Source of the DNA: Mycobacterium gordonae
GTDB taxonomy: Bacteria; Actinomycetota; Actinomycetes; Mycobacteriales; Mycobacteriaceae
Length of the DNA stretch: 64,000 nucleotides
Direction: 5' to 3'
NCBI RefSeq assembly: GCF_002101675.1
Contig: NZ_LQOY01000155.1
Coordinates: 124,001-188,000 of the forward strand
The stretch's first letter is position 1; each line of letters starts with the position of its first letter. The translations under genes and the position numbers were made by a program. Below the pieces are notes generated by a model. It was not told the origin of the DNA and searched no databases. It saw nothing but the letters and a program-made list of their open reading frames with translations. Shown piece by piece: positions 18,112 to 27,250 of the stretch.

Positions 18112-19161
18112 TCACTGCCAGTGCACCGGTGCGCCGTGGGCATGGCATTCCGCCAGCACCCGCTCCTCGCCGCCAGGCCACTTCGTTGCCCGCACCAAGA
18201 AGGTCAATCTGCCCTCCGGTCCCTCGCGCGCCGGCTCGAGAGTCAGGTGTGCCAGCGGTTTTCGCGCATCCGCCGCTGCGGCCAGCCCGTCGATGCCCGC
18301 GCGCACCGCCGCTCGCTCGTCGGCGGACAGGTACTGCCAGGTGATCGAATGCCACAGTACGGTCAGGGCGCCCTCGGCGAGGGTGAGCCCGGTGACCGCG
18401 TCCGCGGCCGTCCGGCGCTCCAGCGACGCCGGCACCTCGCGGGCCACTGCGATGGCACCGCGTACCCGACTCAACCGGGCGTGCTGGTCGGGCCACACGT
18501 AGCTGAGCACGGTCAGCTCGCCGTCGGGCTCGGTCACGTCGATAGGCGCGATGTCGTATCCGCTGCGCTCGATGATCTGCAGGGGGCCGCCCGGGGGCAG
18601 CTGGCCATGCCACGCGTCGTCGATCACCACCGGCGAATCCGCCGGGCCCCACTGATTGCCGGCGTACCGGTAGTGGTACCGGTCGGCGCGCAGGTTGAGA
18701 CCCGCGCTGGTACCGATCTCGAAAAGCCGGATCGGCAACCGGAATTCGCCGTGGAACTGCAGCAAGCCACCGACCAGCGCGGCGGAGCGACCCACCTCGT
18801 TGGTCTGCGGGGGCTGGCCCAGCGTCGCCCGCAGCGCCTCGGACTGTTCGCCGGCGAGGAGCAGGATCTCGGGCCAGGCGCGCTGAGCATCCCAGCTGCC
18901 ACCCGCACTGGGGTACCAGCGGCGCAAGGCTGGCGCCCGCCCGTCGAGCACCATCCGGTGCAGTCCGCCGAGCAACCGCAGCGGCACCGCCTGGCCGGCT
19001 GGTGCGTCCTCCCGGCCGGCGAGAATCGTCCGGAACACTCCGCCGGACTCGACATCATCGGCCACCAGGTCGAGAAGTTCGCCGTACATCGCCGAGCCGG
19101 ATCGCGCGCAGAACCGTCCCTGTGACCGCAGCGTATGCAGGAGGTGCGCGATGTCGCTCAC
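18112..19161 (-). CDS. DUF2332 family protein (Rv0690c-like)
   Basis: 349 residues, matching Rv0690c. DUF2332 features are visible: the N-terminal QGRFCARSGSAMYGELL, the central ALVGGLLQFHGEFRLPIRLFEIGTSAGLNLRADRY (a Rossmann-like glycine segment) and VWPDQHARLSRV. The biochemical role is unknown; the GTSAGLNL segment recalls a methyltransferase-type nucleotide loop. The ATG overlaps the mftR stop, so it is in the mftR operon. Confidence 0.85.
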   Translation of the reverse strand: MSDIAHLLHTLRSQGRFCARSGSAMYGELLDLVADDVESGGVFRTILAGREDAPAGQAVPLRLLGGLHRMVLDGRAPALRRWYPSAGGSWDAQRAWPEILLLAGEQSEALRATLGQPPQTNEVGRSAALVGGLLQFHGEFRLPIRLFEIGTSAGLNLRADRYHYRYAGNQWGPADSPVVIDDAWHGQLPPGGPLQIIERSGYDIAPIDVTEPDGELTVLSYVWPDQHARLSRVRGAIAVAREVPASLERRTAADAVTGLTLAEGALTVLWHSITWQYLSADERAAVRAGIDGLAAAADARKPLAHLTLEPAREGPEGRLTFLVRATKWPGGEERVLAECHAHGAPVHWQ

Positions 19162-19751
19162 TCCAGTGAGTCCAGGCCCGCACCGACGACGTCGAACGCG
19201 TTTCCCAGCGCCGCGGGCAGCGATACCGATTCGTCACGCAGCCAGTGCTCGTAGGCGCTCAGCGCGACCCCGAGCATCGTCCAGGCGACGGTCTGCGGCA
19301 TCAGGTCGGTCGTCTTGCTGCCCGACCTGCGGGCCACGAAGCCGGCGATCACGTCCCGCCATCCGGCATACATCGTCATCGAATAGGCTTGCAGCTCAGC
19401 CGTTTCCAGAATTACCCGCATACGCTGGCGGTGCCGCACCGACTCGCATTCGTCGAAGGTGTTGAACGCCAGCAGCGCCCCGCGCAGCGCCTCGCGCAGT
19501 GGCACCTGTGGATCGACGCCGTCCAGCAGTTCCTGCAATTGTTCGAGGTAGGCATCGAAGTCGCCCCACGGGATCGCGTTCTTGGAGGCGTAGTAGCGAA
19601 ACAATGTTCGGCGCGCGATCCCGGCAGCCTGGGCGACGTCGTCGACGCTGACTTCGGCGAAGCCGCGGGCGGCGAACAGGTCGATCGCGACGTCGGTGAT
19701 GTGCAGTGGCGTCGTCGAGCGGCGCCTGCCCACCCGCGACTCCGGCAGCAT
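19158..19751 (-). CDS. mftR: Mycofactocin system TetR regulator MftR
   Basis: 197 residues from ATG 19751, chosen by similarity in length to Rv0691c (198) and a GAAGGG site about 9 nt upstream; in-frame ATGs at 19769 and 19787 are alternatives. TetR helix-turn-helix at about residues 20-60 (SVDDVAQAAGIARRTLFRYYASK). MftR represses mftA transcription and is relieved by long acyl-CoAs in other mycobacteria. It diverges from mftA with a palindrome between them. First gene of a minus-strand operon with DUF2332, sigma and VOC genes. Confidence 0.9.
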   Translation of the reverse strand: MLPESRVGRRRSTTPLHITDVAIDLFAARGFAEVSVDDVAQAAGIARRTLFRYYASKNAIPWGDFDAYLEQLQELLDGVDPQVPLREALRGALLAFNTFDECESVRHRQRMRVILETAELQAYSMTMYAGWRDVIAGFVARRSGSKTTDLMPQTVAWTMLGVALSAYEHWLRDESVSLPAALGNAFDVVGAGLDSLE

Positions 19752-19789
19752 CAGAACCCGCCCTTCCATTTCGGCACTCGATGCCATAT

Positions 19790-19808
19790 TCTGACCACAA
19801 TCGTCAGA
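19790..19808. promoter_or_regulatory. Candidate MftR operator
   Basis: TCTGAC (19790-19795) and GTCAGA (19803-19808) form a perfect 6-bp inverted repeat with a 7-bp spacer in the mftR-mftA divergent gap, 53 bp before the mftA ATG. Position suggests MftR binding; not proven. Confidence 0.5.
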
Positions 19809-19861
19809 GTGTGACCAGCACCACCCATCATTGTCGAATCCCTTCCACGAAAGGCAACGCC

Positions 19862-19951
19862 ATGGACAACGAAAACCAGACCGAGACCGAACTCGTCACC
19901 GAGACGCTGGTGGAAGAGGTTTCGATCGACGGCATGTGCGGGGTCTACTGA
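19862..19951 (+). CDS. mftA: Mycofactocin precursor peptide MftA
   Basis: 29-residue ribosomal precursor. Acidic leader (MDNENQTETELVTETLVEE) and the conserved C-terminal core IDGMCGVY, whose final Val-Tyr pair is oxidatively decarboxylated and crosslinked by MftC to become the redox head of mycofactocin. GAAAGG lies upstream of ATG 19862. An in-frame ATG at 19706 would add an N-terminal stretch reading through the promoter and is rejected. Confidence 0.96.
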   Translation: MDNENQTETELVTETLVEEVSIDGMCGVY

Positions 19952-19953
19952 CG

Positions 19954-20259
19954 GTGGCCGCGCCCGCGCCGGCCTCCGAGAGTATGCAGTTCGACCCGGA
20001 CAAGGGCTGGCGGCTGCATCCGCAGGTGGCGATCCGGCCGGAACCCTTTGGGGCGCTGCTGTATCACTTCGGCACCCGCAAACTGTCATTCCTGAAGAAC
20101 CGCACCATTGTGACCGTGGTGCAGTCACTGGCCGAACACCCCGACGTGCGGTCCGCATGCCGGGCCGCCGGCGTCGACGACCCAGACCAGGGCCCTTACC
20201 TGCACGCGCTCGATGTGCTGGCCCGCTCCACCATGCTGGTACCCAGGGAGGCCGAATGA
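19954..20259 (+). CDS. mftB: Mycofactocin precursor-binding chaperone MftB
   Basis: 101 residues from GTG 19954, 2 bp after the mftA stop. Belongs to the PqqD-like RiPP recognition element family: it binds the MftA leader and presents it to MftC. Features are KGWRLHPQVAIRPEPFGALLYHFGTRKLSFLKN (residues about 15-50) followed by a helical segment. An ATG at 19984 is an alternative start. Overlaps mftC by ATGA. Confidence 0.93.
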   Translation: MAAPAPASESMQFDPDKGWRLHPQVAIRPEPFGALLYHFGTRKLSFLKNRTIVTVVQSLAEHPDVRSACRAAGVDDPDQGPYLHALDVLARSTMLVPREAE

Positions 20260-21437
20260 GCACCGCAGCCAGAGTTCCCGCACTGATCGAGCAGTTCGAG
20301 CACGGGCTCGACGCACCGATCTGCCTGACCTGGGAGCTGACCTACGCCTGCAATCTGGCCTGTGTGCACTGCCTGTCCTCGTCGGGCAAACGCGACCCGC
20401 GTGAGCTGTCCACGCGTCAATGCAAGGACATCATCGACGAGCTCGAACGCATGCAGGTGTTTTATGTGAACATCGGCGGTGGCGAACCCACCGTGCGGCC
20501 CGACTTCTGGGAGTTGGTGGACTACGCGACCGAACACCACGTCGGGGTGAAGTTCTCCACCAACGGGGTGCGCATCACCCCCGAGGTGGCCGCCCGGTTA
20601 GCCGCCAGCGACTACGTGGACGTCCAGATATCTCTGGACGGTGCCACCGCCGAAGTCAACGACGCCGTTCGTGGGCCCGGGTCGTTCGCCATGGCGGTGC
20701 GGGCGCTGGAGAACCTGGCCTCGGCGGGATTCAAAGACGCGAAGATCTCGGTCGTGGTGACCCGGCACAACGTGGATCAGCTCGACGAATTCGCCGCGCT
20801 GGCAAGCCGTTACGGCGCGACGCTGCGCATTACCCGATTGCGTCCGTCGGGGCGCGGAGCCGACGTCTGGGACGATCTGCATCCCACGCCGGACCAGCAG
20901 GTGCAGCTGTATGACTGGCTGGTGGCCAAGGGCGAGCGAGTGTTGACCGGCGATTCCTTCTTCCACCTGGCGCCGCTGGGGGCCGCCGGGGCGCTGGCCG
21001 GTCTCAACATGTGCGGGGCAGGCCGGGTCGTGTGCCTGATCGACCCGGTGGGCGACGTGTACGCCTGCCCGTTCGCGATCCATGACCGGTTCCTGGCCGG
21101 AAACGTGCTGGCGGATGATGGATTCGACAATGTCTGGAAGAACGCCCCTCTGTTCCGCGAATTGCGCGAGCCGCAGTCCGCGGGAGCCTGTGGCAGCTGC
21201 GGGCACTACGACAGCTGCCGTGGCGGCTGCATGGCGGCGAAATTCTTCACCGGCCTGCCGATGGACGGCCCGGATCCGGAGTGCGTGCAAGGCCACGGCG
21301 CCCCGGCGCTGGAGTCCGAACGCCAAACACCGAGACCGCGCGTCGACCACTCCCGCGGCAAGCGCATCAGCGCTCCGGTGCCGTTGACCCTGTCCATGAG
21401 ACCGCCGGCGCGGCTGTGCAATGAAAGTCCCGTATAA
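20256..21437 (+). CDS. mftC: Mycofactocin radical SAM maturase MftC
   Basis: 393-residue radical SAM/SPASM enzyme. The SAM-cluster motif CNLACVHC gives Cys32, Cys36 and Cys39, and NIGGGEPTVRPDFW is the SAM-binding GGE segment. The C-terminal SPASM cysteines are visible in CGAGRVVC, CPFAIHD and CGSCGHYDSCRGGC (roughly residues 255-330). It oxidatively decarboxylates the MftA C-terminal Tyr and crosslinks it to Val. The last 50 residues are a Pro/Arg-rich tail. Translationally coupled to mftB. Confidence 0.96.
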   Translation: MSTAARVPALIEQFEHGLDAPICLTWELTYACNLACVHCLSSSGKRDPRELSTRQCKDIIDELERMQVFYVNIGGGEPTVRPDFWELVDYATEHHVGVKFSTNGVRITPEVAARLAASDYVDVQISLDGATAEVNDAVRGPGSFAMAVRALENLASAGFKDAKISVVVTRHNVDQLDEFAALASRYGATLRITRLRPSGRGADVWDDLHPTPDQQVQLYDWLVAKGERVLTGDSFFHLAPLGAAGALAGLNMCGAGRVVCLIDPVGDVYACPFAIHDRFLAGNVLADDGFDNVWKNAPLFRELREPQSAGACGSCGHYDSCRGGCMAAKFFTGLPMDGPDPECVQGHGAPALESERQTPRPRVDHSRGKRISAPVPLTLSMRPPARLCNESPV

Positions 21438-21439
21438 CC

Positions 21440-22615
21440 ATGGCAGACCAATGGTTTGAAACTGTCGCGATTGCCCAACAACGCGCTAAGCGGCGGCTGC
21501 CAAAATCGGTCTATTCGTCGCTTATTTCGGCCAGTGAAAAAGGCGTGACGGTGGCCGACAATGTCGCCGCATTCAGCGAACTCGGATTCGCCCCGCACGT
21601 CATCGGCGTCAGCGCGAAACGCGACCTGTCGACCACTGTTATGGGACAGGATATTTCGATGCCGGTGCTTATTTCGCCGACCGGCGTGCAGGCGGTCGAT
21701 CCCGACGGCGAGGTTGCCGTGGCGCGCGCCGCGGCGGCCCGGGGTACCGCGATGGGACTGTCCTCGTTCGCGAGCAAGCCGATCGAGGAGGTCATCGCCG
21801 CCAATCCCAAGGTGTTCTTCCAGATCTACTGGCTCGGCGGCCGAGACGCGATCGCCGAACGTGCCGAGCGGGCGCGGGCGGCGGGTGCGGCCGGGTTGAT
21901 CGTCACCACCGACTGGACGTTCTCGCACGGCCGCGACTGGGGGAGCCCGAAGATCCCCGAAGAGATGAACCTGAAGACCATCCTGAAGCTGTCGCCGGAG
22001 GCGATCACCAAGCCGCGCTGGCTGTGGAAGTTCGGCAAGACGATGCGGCCGCCGGACCTGCGAGTGCCCAATCAGGGACGCCGCGGCGAGCCCGGCCCGC
22101 CGTTCTTCGCCGCCTACGGCGAATGGATGGGAACTCCCCCGCCCACCTGGGAGGACATCGCCTGGCTGCGGGAATTGTGGGGCGGACCGTTCATGCTTAA
22201 AGGTGTGATGCGTGTCGACGACGCCAAAAGGGCGGTGGACGCTGGTGTTTCGGCGATCTCGGTGTCCAATCACGGCGGCAACAACCTCGACGGCACGCCC
22301 GCGTCGATCCGTGCGCTGCCCGCCGTGGCCACGGCCGTCGGCGACCAGGTCGAGGTCCTGCTCGACGGCGGCATCCGGCGGGGGAGTGACGTGGTGAAGG
22401 CCGTGGCGCTGGGGGCGCGTGCGGTGATGATTGGGCGGGCCTACCTATGGGGCCTGGCGGCCGCGGGCCAGCCCGGCGTCGAGAACGTGCTCGACATCAT
22501 GCGCGGCGGCATCGACTCGGCGCTGATGGGTCTCGGGCATTCCTCCATCCACGACCTCACCTCCGACGACATCTTGATGCCGCCCGGGTTCACCCGGGAT
22601 TTGGGCGCCCGCTGA
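21440..22615 (+). CDS. mftD: Pre-mycofactocin synthase MftD
   Basis: 391-residue FMN enzyme of the alpha-hydroxyacid oxidase fold (annotated lldD1 in older work). MftD oxidatively deaminates the cyclised product to give pre-mycofactocin. The FMN site segments LISPTGVQAVDPDGEVAVARAAA and the catalytic SNHGGNNLDG (His near residue 278), then LLDGGIRRGSDVVKAVALGARAVMIGRAYLWG are intact. Starts 2 bp after mftC. A 221-bp gap before mftE breaks the otherwise overlapping operon. Confidence 0.95.
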   Translation: MADQWFETVAIAQQRAKRRLPKSVYSSLISASEKGVTVADNVAAFSELGFAPHVIGVSAKRDLSTTVMGQDISMPVLISPTGVQAVDPDGEVAVARAAAARGTAMGLSSFASKPIEEVIAANPKVFFQIYWLGGRDAIAERAERARAAGAAGLIVTTDWTFSHGRDWGSPKIPEEMNLKTILKLSPEAITKPRWLWKFGKTMRPPDLRVPNQGRRGEPGPPFFAAYGEWMGTPPPTWEDIAWLRELWGGPFMLKGVMRVDDAKRAVDAGVSAISVSNHGGNNLDGTPASIRALPAVATAVGDQVEVLLDGGIRRGSDVVKAVALGARAVMIGRAYLWGLAAAGQPGVENVLDIMRGGIDSALMGLGHSSIHDLTSDDILMPPGFTRDLGAR

Positions 22616-22836
22616 GCGTTGGGCAACTGGCCGAATCACGCAGGGGCTGGCCGATTGACGAAATGGTCGATTGGCGGCTTCGCGCTGATACCACAGAGTA
22701 CTCGGCGGAGGAATGGTCATTCGCGCCGAATGTGATACTGGCGTGGCAGTCGTGGCACACGAGCAGGGTTTTCGCCCGTCGATCAACATCGTGGAAAAAA
22801 AATTCGATAGATAGGGCAACAATTGGTGCACGCCAG

Positions 22837-23565
22837 GTGAATTCGTCTTACCATCGGCGGGTGCCTGTACACGGCGAACTGGGGGATTCGACGTCGAGCC
22901 AACTCTCAATATCCGCGTCGCCGTCAATACTGATTCCGCTAGGGGCTACCGAACAACATGGTCCGCACCTGCCTTTGGATACCGACACTCGGGTCGCCAC
23001 GGCGGTCGCCCGTGCCGTCGGTGAGCGGCTGCGCTGGCTCGTGGCTCCCGCGATCGCGTACGGCGCCAGCGGCGAGCACCAGAGTTTCGACGGGACGATC
23101 TCCATCGGGGTCGATGCATTGACCACGCTGTTGGTGGAGTACGGACGGTCAGCCAGCTGCTGGGCGCAGCGGCTGGTCTTCGTCAACGGGCATGGCGGCA
23201 ACGTCGGCGCGTTGAACGCCGCGATCGGCCGCCTGCGTGCCGAGGGCCGCGACGCCGGATGGAGCCCGTGCGCCAGCGCCGGTGCAGATGCGCATGCCGG
23301 TCACACCGAAACATCCGTGCTGCTGTACATCTCGCCGGACGCCGTGCGCACCGACCGGATGCTCGCCGGTAACGAAGCTCCGCTGCGCGAGTTGCTGCCC
23401 TCCATGCGACTTGGCGGGGTGGCGGCAGTCAGTCGCACCGGTGTGCTGGGAGACCCGACCACGGCTACCGCGGCCGAGGGCAGACGGATTTTCAGCGAGA
23501 TGGTCGACGACTGCGTCCGGCGCATCGACCGGTGGCTGCCGGGAGTCGACGGGATGCTGACGTGA
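22837..23565 (+). CDS. mftE: Mycofactocin peptidase MftE (creatininase family)
   Basis: 242 residues from GTG 22837. Creatininase-fold metallopeptidase that cuts the modified C-terminus off MftA. Motifs: IPLGATEQHGPHLPLDTDT (metal site, residues about 28-46), HQSFDGTISIG, NGHGGNVGALNAAI, and AHAGHTETSVLLYI. The same frame stays open upstream to an ATG at 22663, which would add 58 Trp-rich residues; the GTG is preferred because MNSSYHRR matches the known N-terminus. The stop overlaps mftF by GTGA. Confidence 0.92.
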   Translation: MNSSYHRRVPVHGELGDSTSSQLSISASPSILIPLGATEQHGPHLPLDTDTRVATAVARAVGERLRWLVAPAIAYGASGEHQSFDGTISIGVDALTTLLVEYGRSASCWAQRLVFVNGHGGNVGALNAAIGRLRAEGRDAGWSPCASAGADAHAGHTETSVLLYISPDAVRTDRMLAGNEAPLRELLPSMRLGGVAAVSRTGVLGDPTTATAAEGRRIFSEMVDDCVRRIDRWLPGVDGMLT

Positions 23566-24992
23566 CCGTACCGGTGACCCGGCTGCCCGACGGGTTCGCC
23601 GTGCAGGTCGACCGCCGGGTGCGGGTGCTCGGCGACGGCAAGGCCCTGCTCGGGGGCTCGCCGACCCGGCTGCTGCGGTTGGCGCCCGCCGCCCAGAGCA
23701 TGCTGTGCGACGGGCGTCTCAAGGTCCGCGACGAGGTCAGTGCCCAACTGGCTCGCACCCTGCTGGACGCCACGGTAGCTCACCCACGCCCCGCGACCGG
23801 GCCGTCCCATCGAGACGTCACCGTCGTTATACCGGTGCGGGACAACATAACTGGCGTGCGACGGCTGGTGGCGTCACTGCGGGGGTTGCGTGTCATCGTG
23901 GTCGACGACGGATCCTCCACCCCCATCGAATTGGAAGATTTGGCCGGAGCGCACTGCGACATCGAGGTGTTGCACCACGTCCGCAGCAAGGGTCCGGCGG
24001 CAGCCCGTAACACCGGGCTGGCGGCCTGCACCACCGACTTCGTCGCGTTCCTGGATTCCGACGTGGCGCCACAGCGCGGTTGGCTCGAAGCCCTGCTCGG
24101 CCACTTCTGCGACCCGACGGTCGCGCTGGTCGCGCCCCGCATCGTCGGCCTGGGCCAAGATGAGAACGTGATAGCCCGCTACGAAGCGGTCCATTCCTCT
24201 CTGGATCTGGGCCTGCGGGAAGCCCCGGTGCTGCCGCACAGCGCGGTGTCCTACGTGCCCAGCGCCGCGATCGTGTGCCGCACCTCGGCGATCCGGGAGG
24301 TCGGTGGGTTCGACGAGACGATGCACTCCGGCGAAGACGTCGACCTGTGCTGGCGCCTGGTAGAAGCCGGCGCCCGGTTGCGGTATGAACCGATCGCACT
24401 GGTCGCCCACGACCACCGGACCCAGTTGCGGGACTGGCTAGCGCGCAAAGCTTTCTATGGGGGTTCGGCGGCTCCGTTGTCGGTGCGGCACCCCGACAAG
24501 ACCGCGCCCGTAGTGATTTCCGGCTGGGCGCTGACGGCCTGGATTCTCATGTCGCTCGGAACCGGTCTTGCCCAGTTCGCCTCGATCGTCATCGCCGTGC
24601 TCACCGGCCGCCGCATCGCCAGAACGCTGCGCGGCGCGGACGCCGCCGTCGAGACCACCCTGTCGGATGTGGTCGTGATCGCCACCCGGGGGCTGTGGTC
24701 GGCGGCACTCCAACTGGCATCGGCGCTCTGCCGGCACTACTGGCCGGTGGCCCTGCTGGCGGCGCTGCTGTCGCGGCACTGCCGGCACGTCGTCCTGGTA
24801 GCGGCGATCGTCGACGGTGTCGCGGACTGGTTGCGTCGCAGGGACGCCGTCGGACAGGACGCCGAACCGATCGGCTTGCTGACCTTCCTGCTACTCAAGC
24901 GCATCGACGACCTGGCCTACGGGATCGGCCTGTGGTACGGAGTGGTGCGCGAGCGCAATATCGGCGCACTCAAGCCGCAGATCCGGACGTAA
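23562..24992 (+). CDS. mftF: Mycofactocin glycosyltransferase MftF
   Basis: 476-residue GT2-family enzyme that adds beta-1,4-glucose units to the pre-mycofactocin core. The catalytic domain spans about residues 85-320: VTVVIPVRDN, VIVVDDGSS, FLDSDVAP (the metal-binding DxD-type motif) and GEDVDLCWRLVEAG. The last 150 residues contain several hydrophobic helices (ISGWALTAWILMSLGTG, HYWPVALLAALLS) that anchor it to the membrane. Starts with GTG overlapping the mftE stop. Confidence 0.94.
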   Translation: MTVPVTRLPDGFAVQVDRRVRVLGDGKALLGGSPTRLLRLAPAAQSMLCDGRLKVRDEVSAQLARTLLDATVAHPRPATGPSHRDVTVVIPVRDNITGVRRLVASLRGLRVIVVDDGSSTPIELEDLAGAHCDIEVLHHVRSKGPAAARNTGLAACTTDFVAFLDSDVAPQRGWLEALLGHFCDPTVALVAPRIVGLGQDENVIARYEAVHSSLDLGLREAPVLPHSAVSYVPSAAIVCRTSAIREVGGFDETMHSGEDVDLCWRLVEAGARLRYEPIALVAHDHRTQLRDWLARKAFYGGSAAPLSVRHPDKTAPVVISGWALTAWILMSLGTGLAQFASIVIAVLTGRRIARTLRGADAAVETTLSDVVVIATRGLWSAALQLASALCRHYWPVALLAALLSRHCRHVVLVAAIVDGVADWLRRRDAVGQDAEPIGLLTFLLLKRIDDLAYGIGLWYGVVRERNIGALKPQIRT

Positions 24993-25000
24993 CGGCCGCC

Positions 25001-26434
25001 TTGTCTGCAGCCGCCGGGCACAGCGATGTGCTGATCGTCGGCGCCGGAAGTGCCGGTTCGGTTGTTGCCGAACGCGTTTCCGCCGACCAGGGCCGTACCG
25101 TGACGGTACTGGAGGCAGGCCCCGGACTCGCCGACGCCCAGCTGCTGGCGCGCACCCGCAATGGGCTGCAACTGCCGATCGGCGCCGGCAGCCCCTTGGC
25201 CGAGCGTTATCTGGCCACGCTCACCGACCACCCGCCCCGGCAGGTGCCGTTGGTGCGTGGCACCACGGTCGGCGGGTCCGGCGCGGTCAACGGCGGTTAC
25301 TTCTGCCGTGGATTGCCCGGCGACTTCGAGCGCATGGCGATACCGGGCTGGGCTTGGGCTGACGTGCTGACCCACTTCCGGGCCATCGAGACGGATCTGG
25401 ACTTCGCCACCCCCGCACACGGGGGCGCCGGCCCGATCCCGGTGCGCCGCACGCGCGATCTGACCGGCGTCTCGGAGGCCTTCGTCGCCGCCAGCACGCG
25501 GGCGGGATTCGGCTGGATCACCGACCTCAACGATGTCGGGCCCGAATTGCCAGCGGGGATAGGCGCGGTGCCGCTCAATATCGTCGACGGCGTCCGTACC
25601 GGTTCCGGGGCCGCCTTCCTGCTCCCTGCGCTGCGGCGCCCCAATCTGCGGCTGCTGGCCCGGACCCGGGCGGTGCGGCTGCGTTTGCGCGGCGCTACCG
25701 CGGTGGGCGTGCAGGCGGTAGGGCCGGACGGCCCGGTCGAGTTGACGGCGAGTCGAGTCATCCTGTGTTCCGGCGCAATTCGGTCGGCCCATCTGTTGAT
25801 GCTTTCTGGCATAGGCGAACCCGCGATGCTCCGCTCCGCCGGCGTGGAAGTTGTTGCGGCACTGCCCGTTGGGCTGCGATGCAGCGATCACCCGGAGTGG
25901 GTGATGCCGGCCAGCTGGAAGGTGGCTGCGGACCGTCCGGTGTTGGAGGTGGTGCTCAGCACTTCCGACGGCATCGAAATCCGGCCCTACACAGGCGGTT
26001 TCGTGGCTATGACCGGCGACGGTACTGCTGGACACAGTGATTGGCCGCACCTGGGCGTGGCCCTCATGCGGCCACGTTCCCGGGGCCGCATGACGCTGGT
26101 ATCCGCGGATCCGGACACCGCACTCCGAATCGACCATCACTACGACGGCGAGTCGGCCGACGTCGCGGCCCTGCGTGCGGGCAGCGAACTGGCCCGTGAA
26201 TTCTGCGGCACCACAACGGGTCCAGCGGTCTGGTCGACGTCACAGCACCTGTGCGGCAGCGCCCCTATGGGTGTGGACGGCGACCCGAATGCGGTGGTGG
26301 ACGCCAGGTGTCGCGTTCTCGGTGTCGAAAACCTCTGGGTGATAGACGGATCCATCCTGCCGGTGGTACCTAGCCGTGGGCCGCACGCCACCATCGTGAT
26401 GGCGGGACACCGGGCGGCCGAATTCGTGCAGTGA
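25001..26434 (+). CDS. mftG: Mycofactocin-system GMC oxidoreductase MftG
   Basis: 477 residues from TTG 25001, 8 bp after mftF; no better start is available before DVLIVGAGSAGSVVAERVS, the FAD-binding motif at residues 9-27. Further GMC signatures are VRGTTVGGSGAVNGGYFCRG near 85 and the C-terminal SQHLCGSAPMGVDGDPNAVVDARCRVLGVENLWVIDGSILP with the catalytic-type His. MftG is thought to return electrons from reduced mycofactocin to the respiratory chain. It ends 13 bp from the convergent PE gene. Confidence 0.92.
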   Translation: MSAAAGHSDVLIVGAGSAGSVVAERVSADQGRTVTVLEAGPGLADAQLLARTRNGLQLPIGAGSPLAERYLATLTDHPPRQVPLVRGTTVGGSGAVNGGYFCRGLPGDFERMAIPGWAWADVLTHFRAIETDLDFATPAHGGAGPIPVRRTRDLTGVSEAFVAASTRAGFGWITDLNDVGPELPAGIGAVPLNIVDGVRTGSGAAFLLPALRRPNLRLLARTRAVRLRLRGATAVGVQAVGPDGPVELTASRVILCSGAIRSAHLLMLSGIGEPAMLRSAGVEVVAALPVGLRCSDHPEWVMPASWKVAADRPVLEVVLSTSDGIEIRPYTGGFVAMTGDGTAGHSDWPHLGVALMRPRSRGRMTLVSADPDTALRIDHHYDGESADVAALRAGSELAREFCGTTTGPAVWSTSQHLCGSAPMGVDGDPNAVVDARCRVLGVENLWVIDGSILPVVPSRGPHATIVMAGHRAAEFVQ

Positions 26435-26447
26435 CACGGCCGGTAAA

Positions 26448-27149
26448 TCAGCTCGCTGCCGGCGTCGCTTCGCCGGCGGCCTGGATGCGGGCTGTCGGGG
26501 CACCGGCGATGGCCGCGGCCGGTACCGCTCGCGCCGCCAGCGGCGCGGGTAGCGCCGACACCGCGGCCGTCTCCTCGATTTCGGCGGGCTCCGCGGAGCT
26601 GGCCGGCGGTGCGGAAACCGGTTGACGAGTCACTGACCCGACCGGCCGCACCGCTCCGGCGGCGATCGCCGACCCGACCGGCCCGACCGGCGCCGCTGCC
26701 GGCGCGATGGCCGAGCCCGCCGGTCCGGCTGCCGCCGCACCCAGAGCCATCGTCTGTGGCGCCATCGCGGCCGCCGCCGGGGCCGCGTGCGAACCCTCGC
26801 TGATGCTCCCGGGTCCCAGGGTTTGTTGCGGCACGCTCACGACACCGGTCTGGACGTTCGACACGTTCGCCGCCTCGGTTACGGCATAGGACTGAGAGCC
26901 GAGGTTCATCAATTGCACGAACTGGTCGTGGAACGCCGCGGCCTGGGCGCTGAGCGCCTGGAAAGCCTCGGCATGGGCGCCGAACAGCGCTGCCAGCTCC
27001 GTTGACACCGCGTCAGTGCCCGCCGGCAGGAATGCGCCGGTCGTCGGAATGACGGCTGCGGTGTTAGCGTCGCTGATCGCCGATCCGATGTTCGCCAAAT
27101 CCGTTGCTGCCGCGGCCACGTACTCCGGCGCAGCGATTACATACGACAT
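26448..27149 (-). CDS. PE family protein, orphan
   Basis: 233 residues. The N-terminal PE domain (about 1-100) begins MSYVIAAPEYVAAAATDLANIG and has the family helices. The type VII secretion signal YxxxD/E is present as YAVTE at residues 88-92. The rest is Ala/Pro/Gly-rich low complexity without PGRS-type GGA repeats. PE proteins are exported by ESX systems, usually as a dimer with a PPE partner; no PPE gene is in the window. It sits between mftG and the MFS gene. Confidence 0.92.
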   Translation of the reverse strand: MSYVIAAPEYVAAAATDLANIGSAISDANTAAVIPTTGAFLPAGTDAVSTELAALFGAHAEAFQALSAQAAAFHDQFVQLMNLGSQSYAVTEAANVSNVQTGVVSVPQQTLGPGSISEGSHAAPAAAAMAPQTMALGAAAAGPAGSAIAPAAAPVGPVGSAIAAGAVRPVGSVTRQPVSAPPASSAEPAEIEETAAVSALPAPLAARAVPAAAIAGAPTARIQAAGEATPAAS

Positions 27150-27250
27150 GCGGCCCCCCAGCCAAACATGGATCGTGTCCGACGCCCGTTACGAACCTTC
27201 TCCCCCTATTGAATAGTAGCCGCGCCAAGCGACGCCCGCGGCTTTTTGGC

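Noticed and set aside
19706..19861. An N-terminal extension of MftA from ATG 19706
   Set aside because: It reads through mftR and the operator region and mftA peptides are about 30 residues; ATG 19862 has its own ribosome site.
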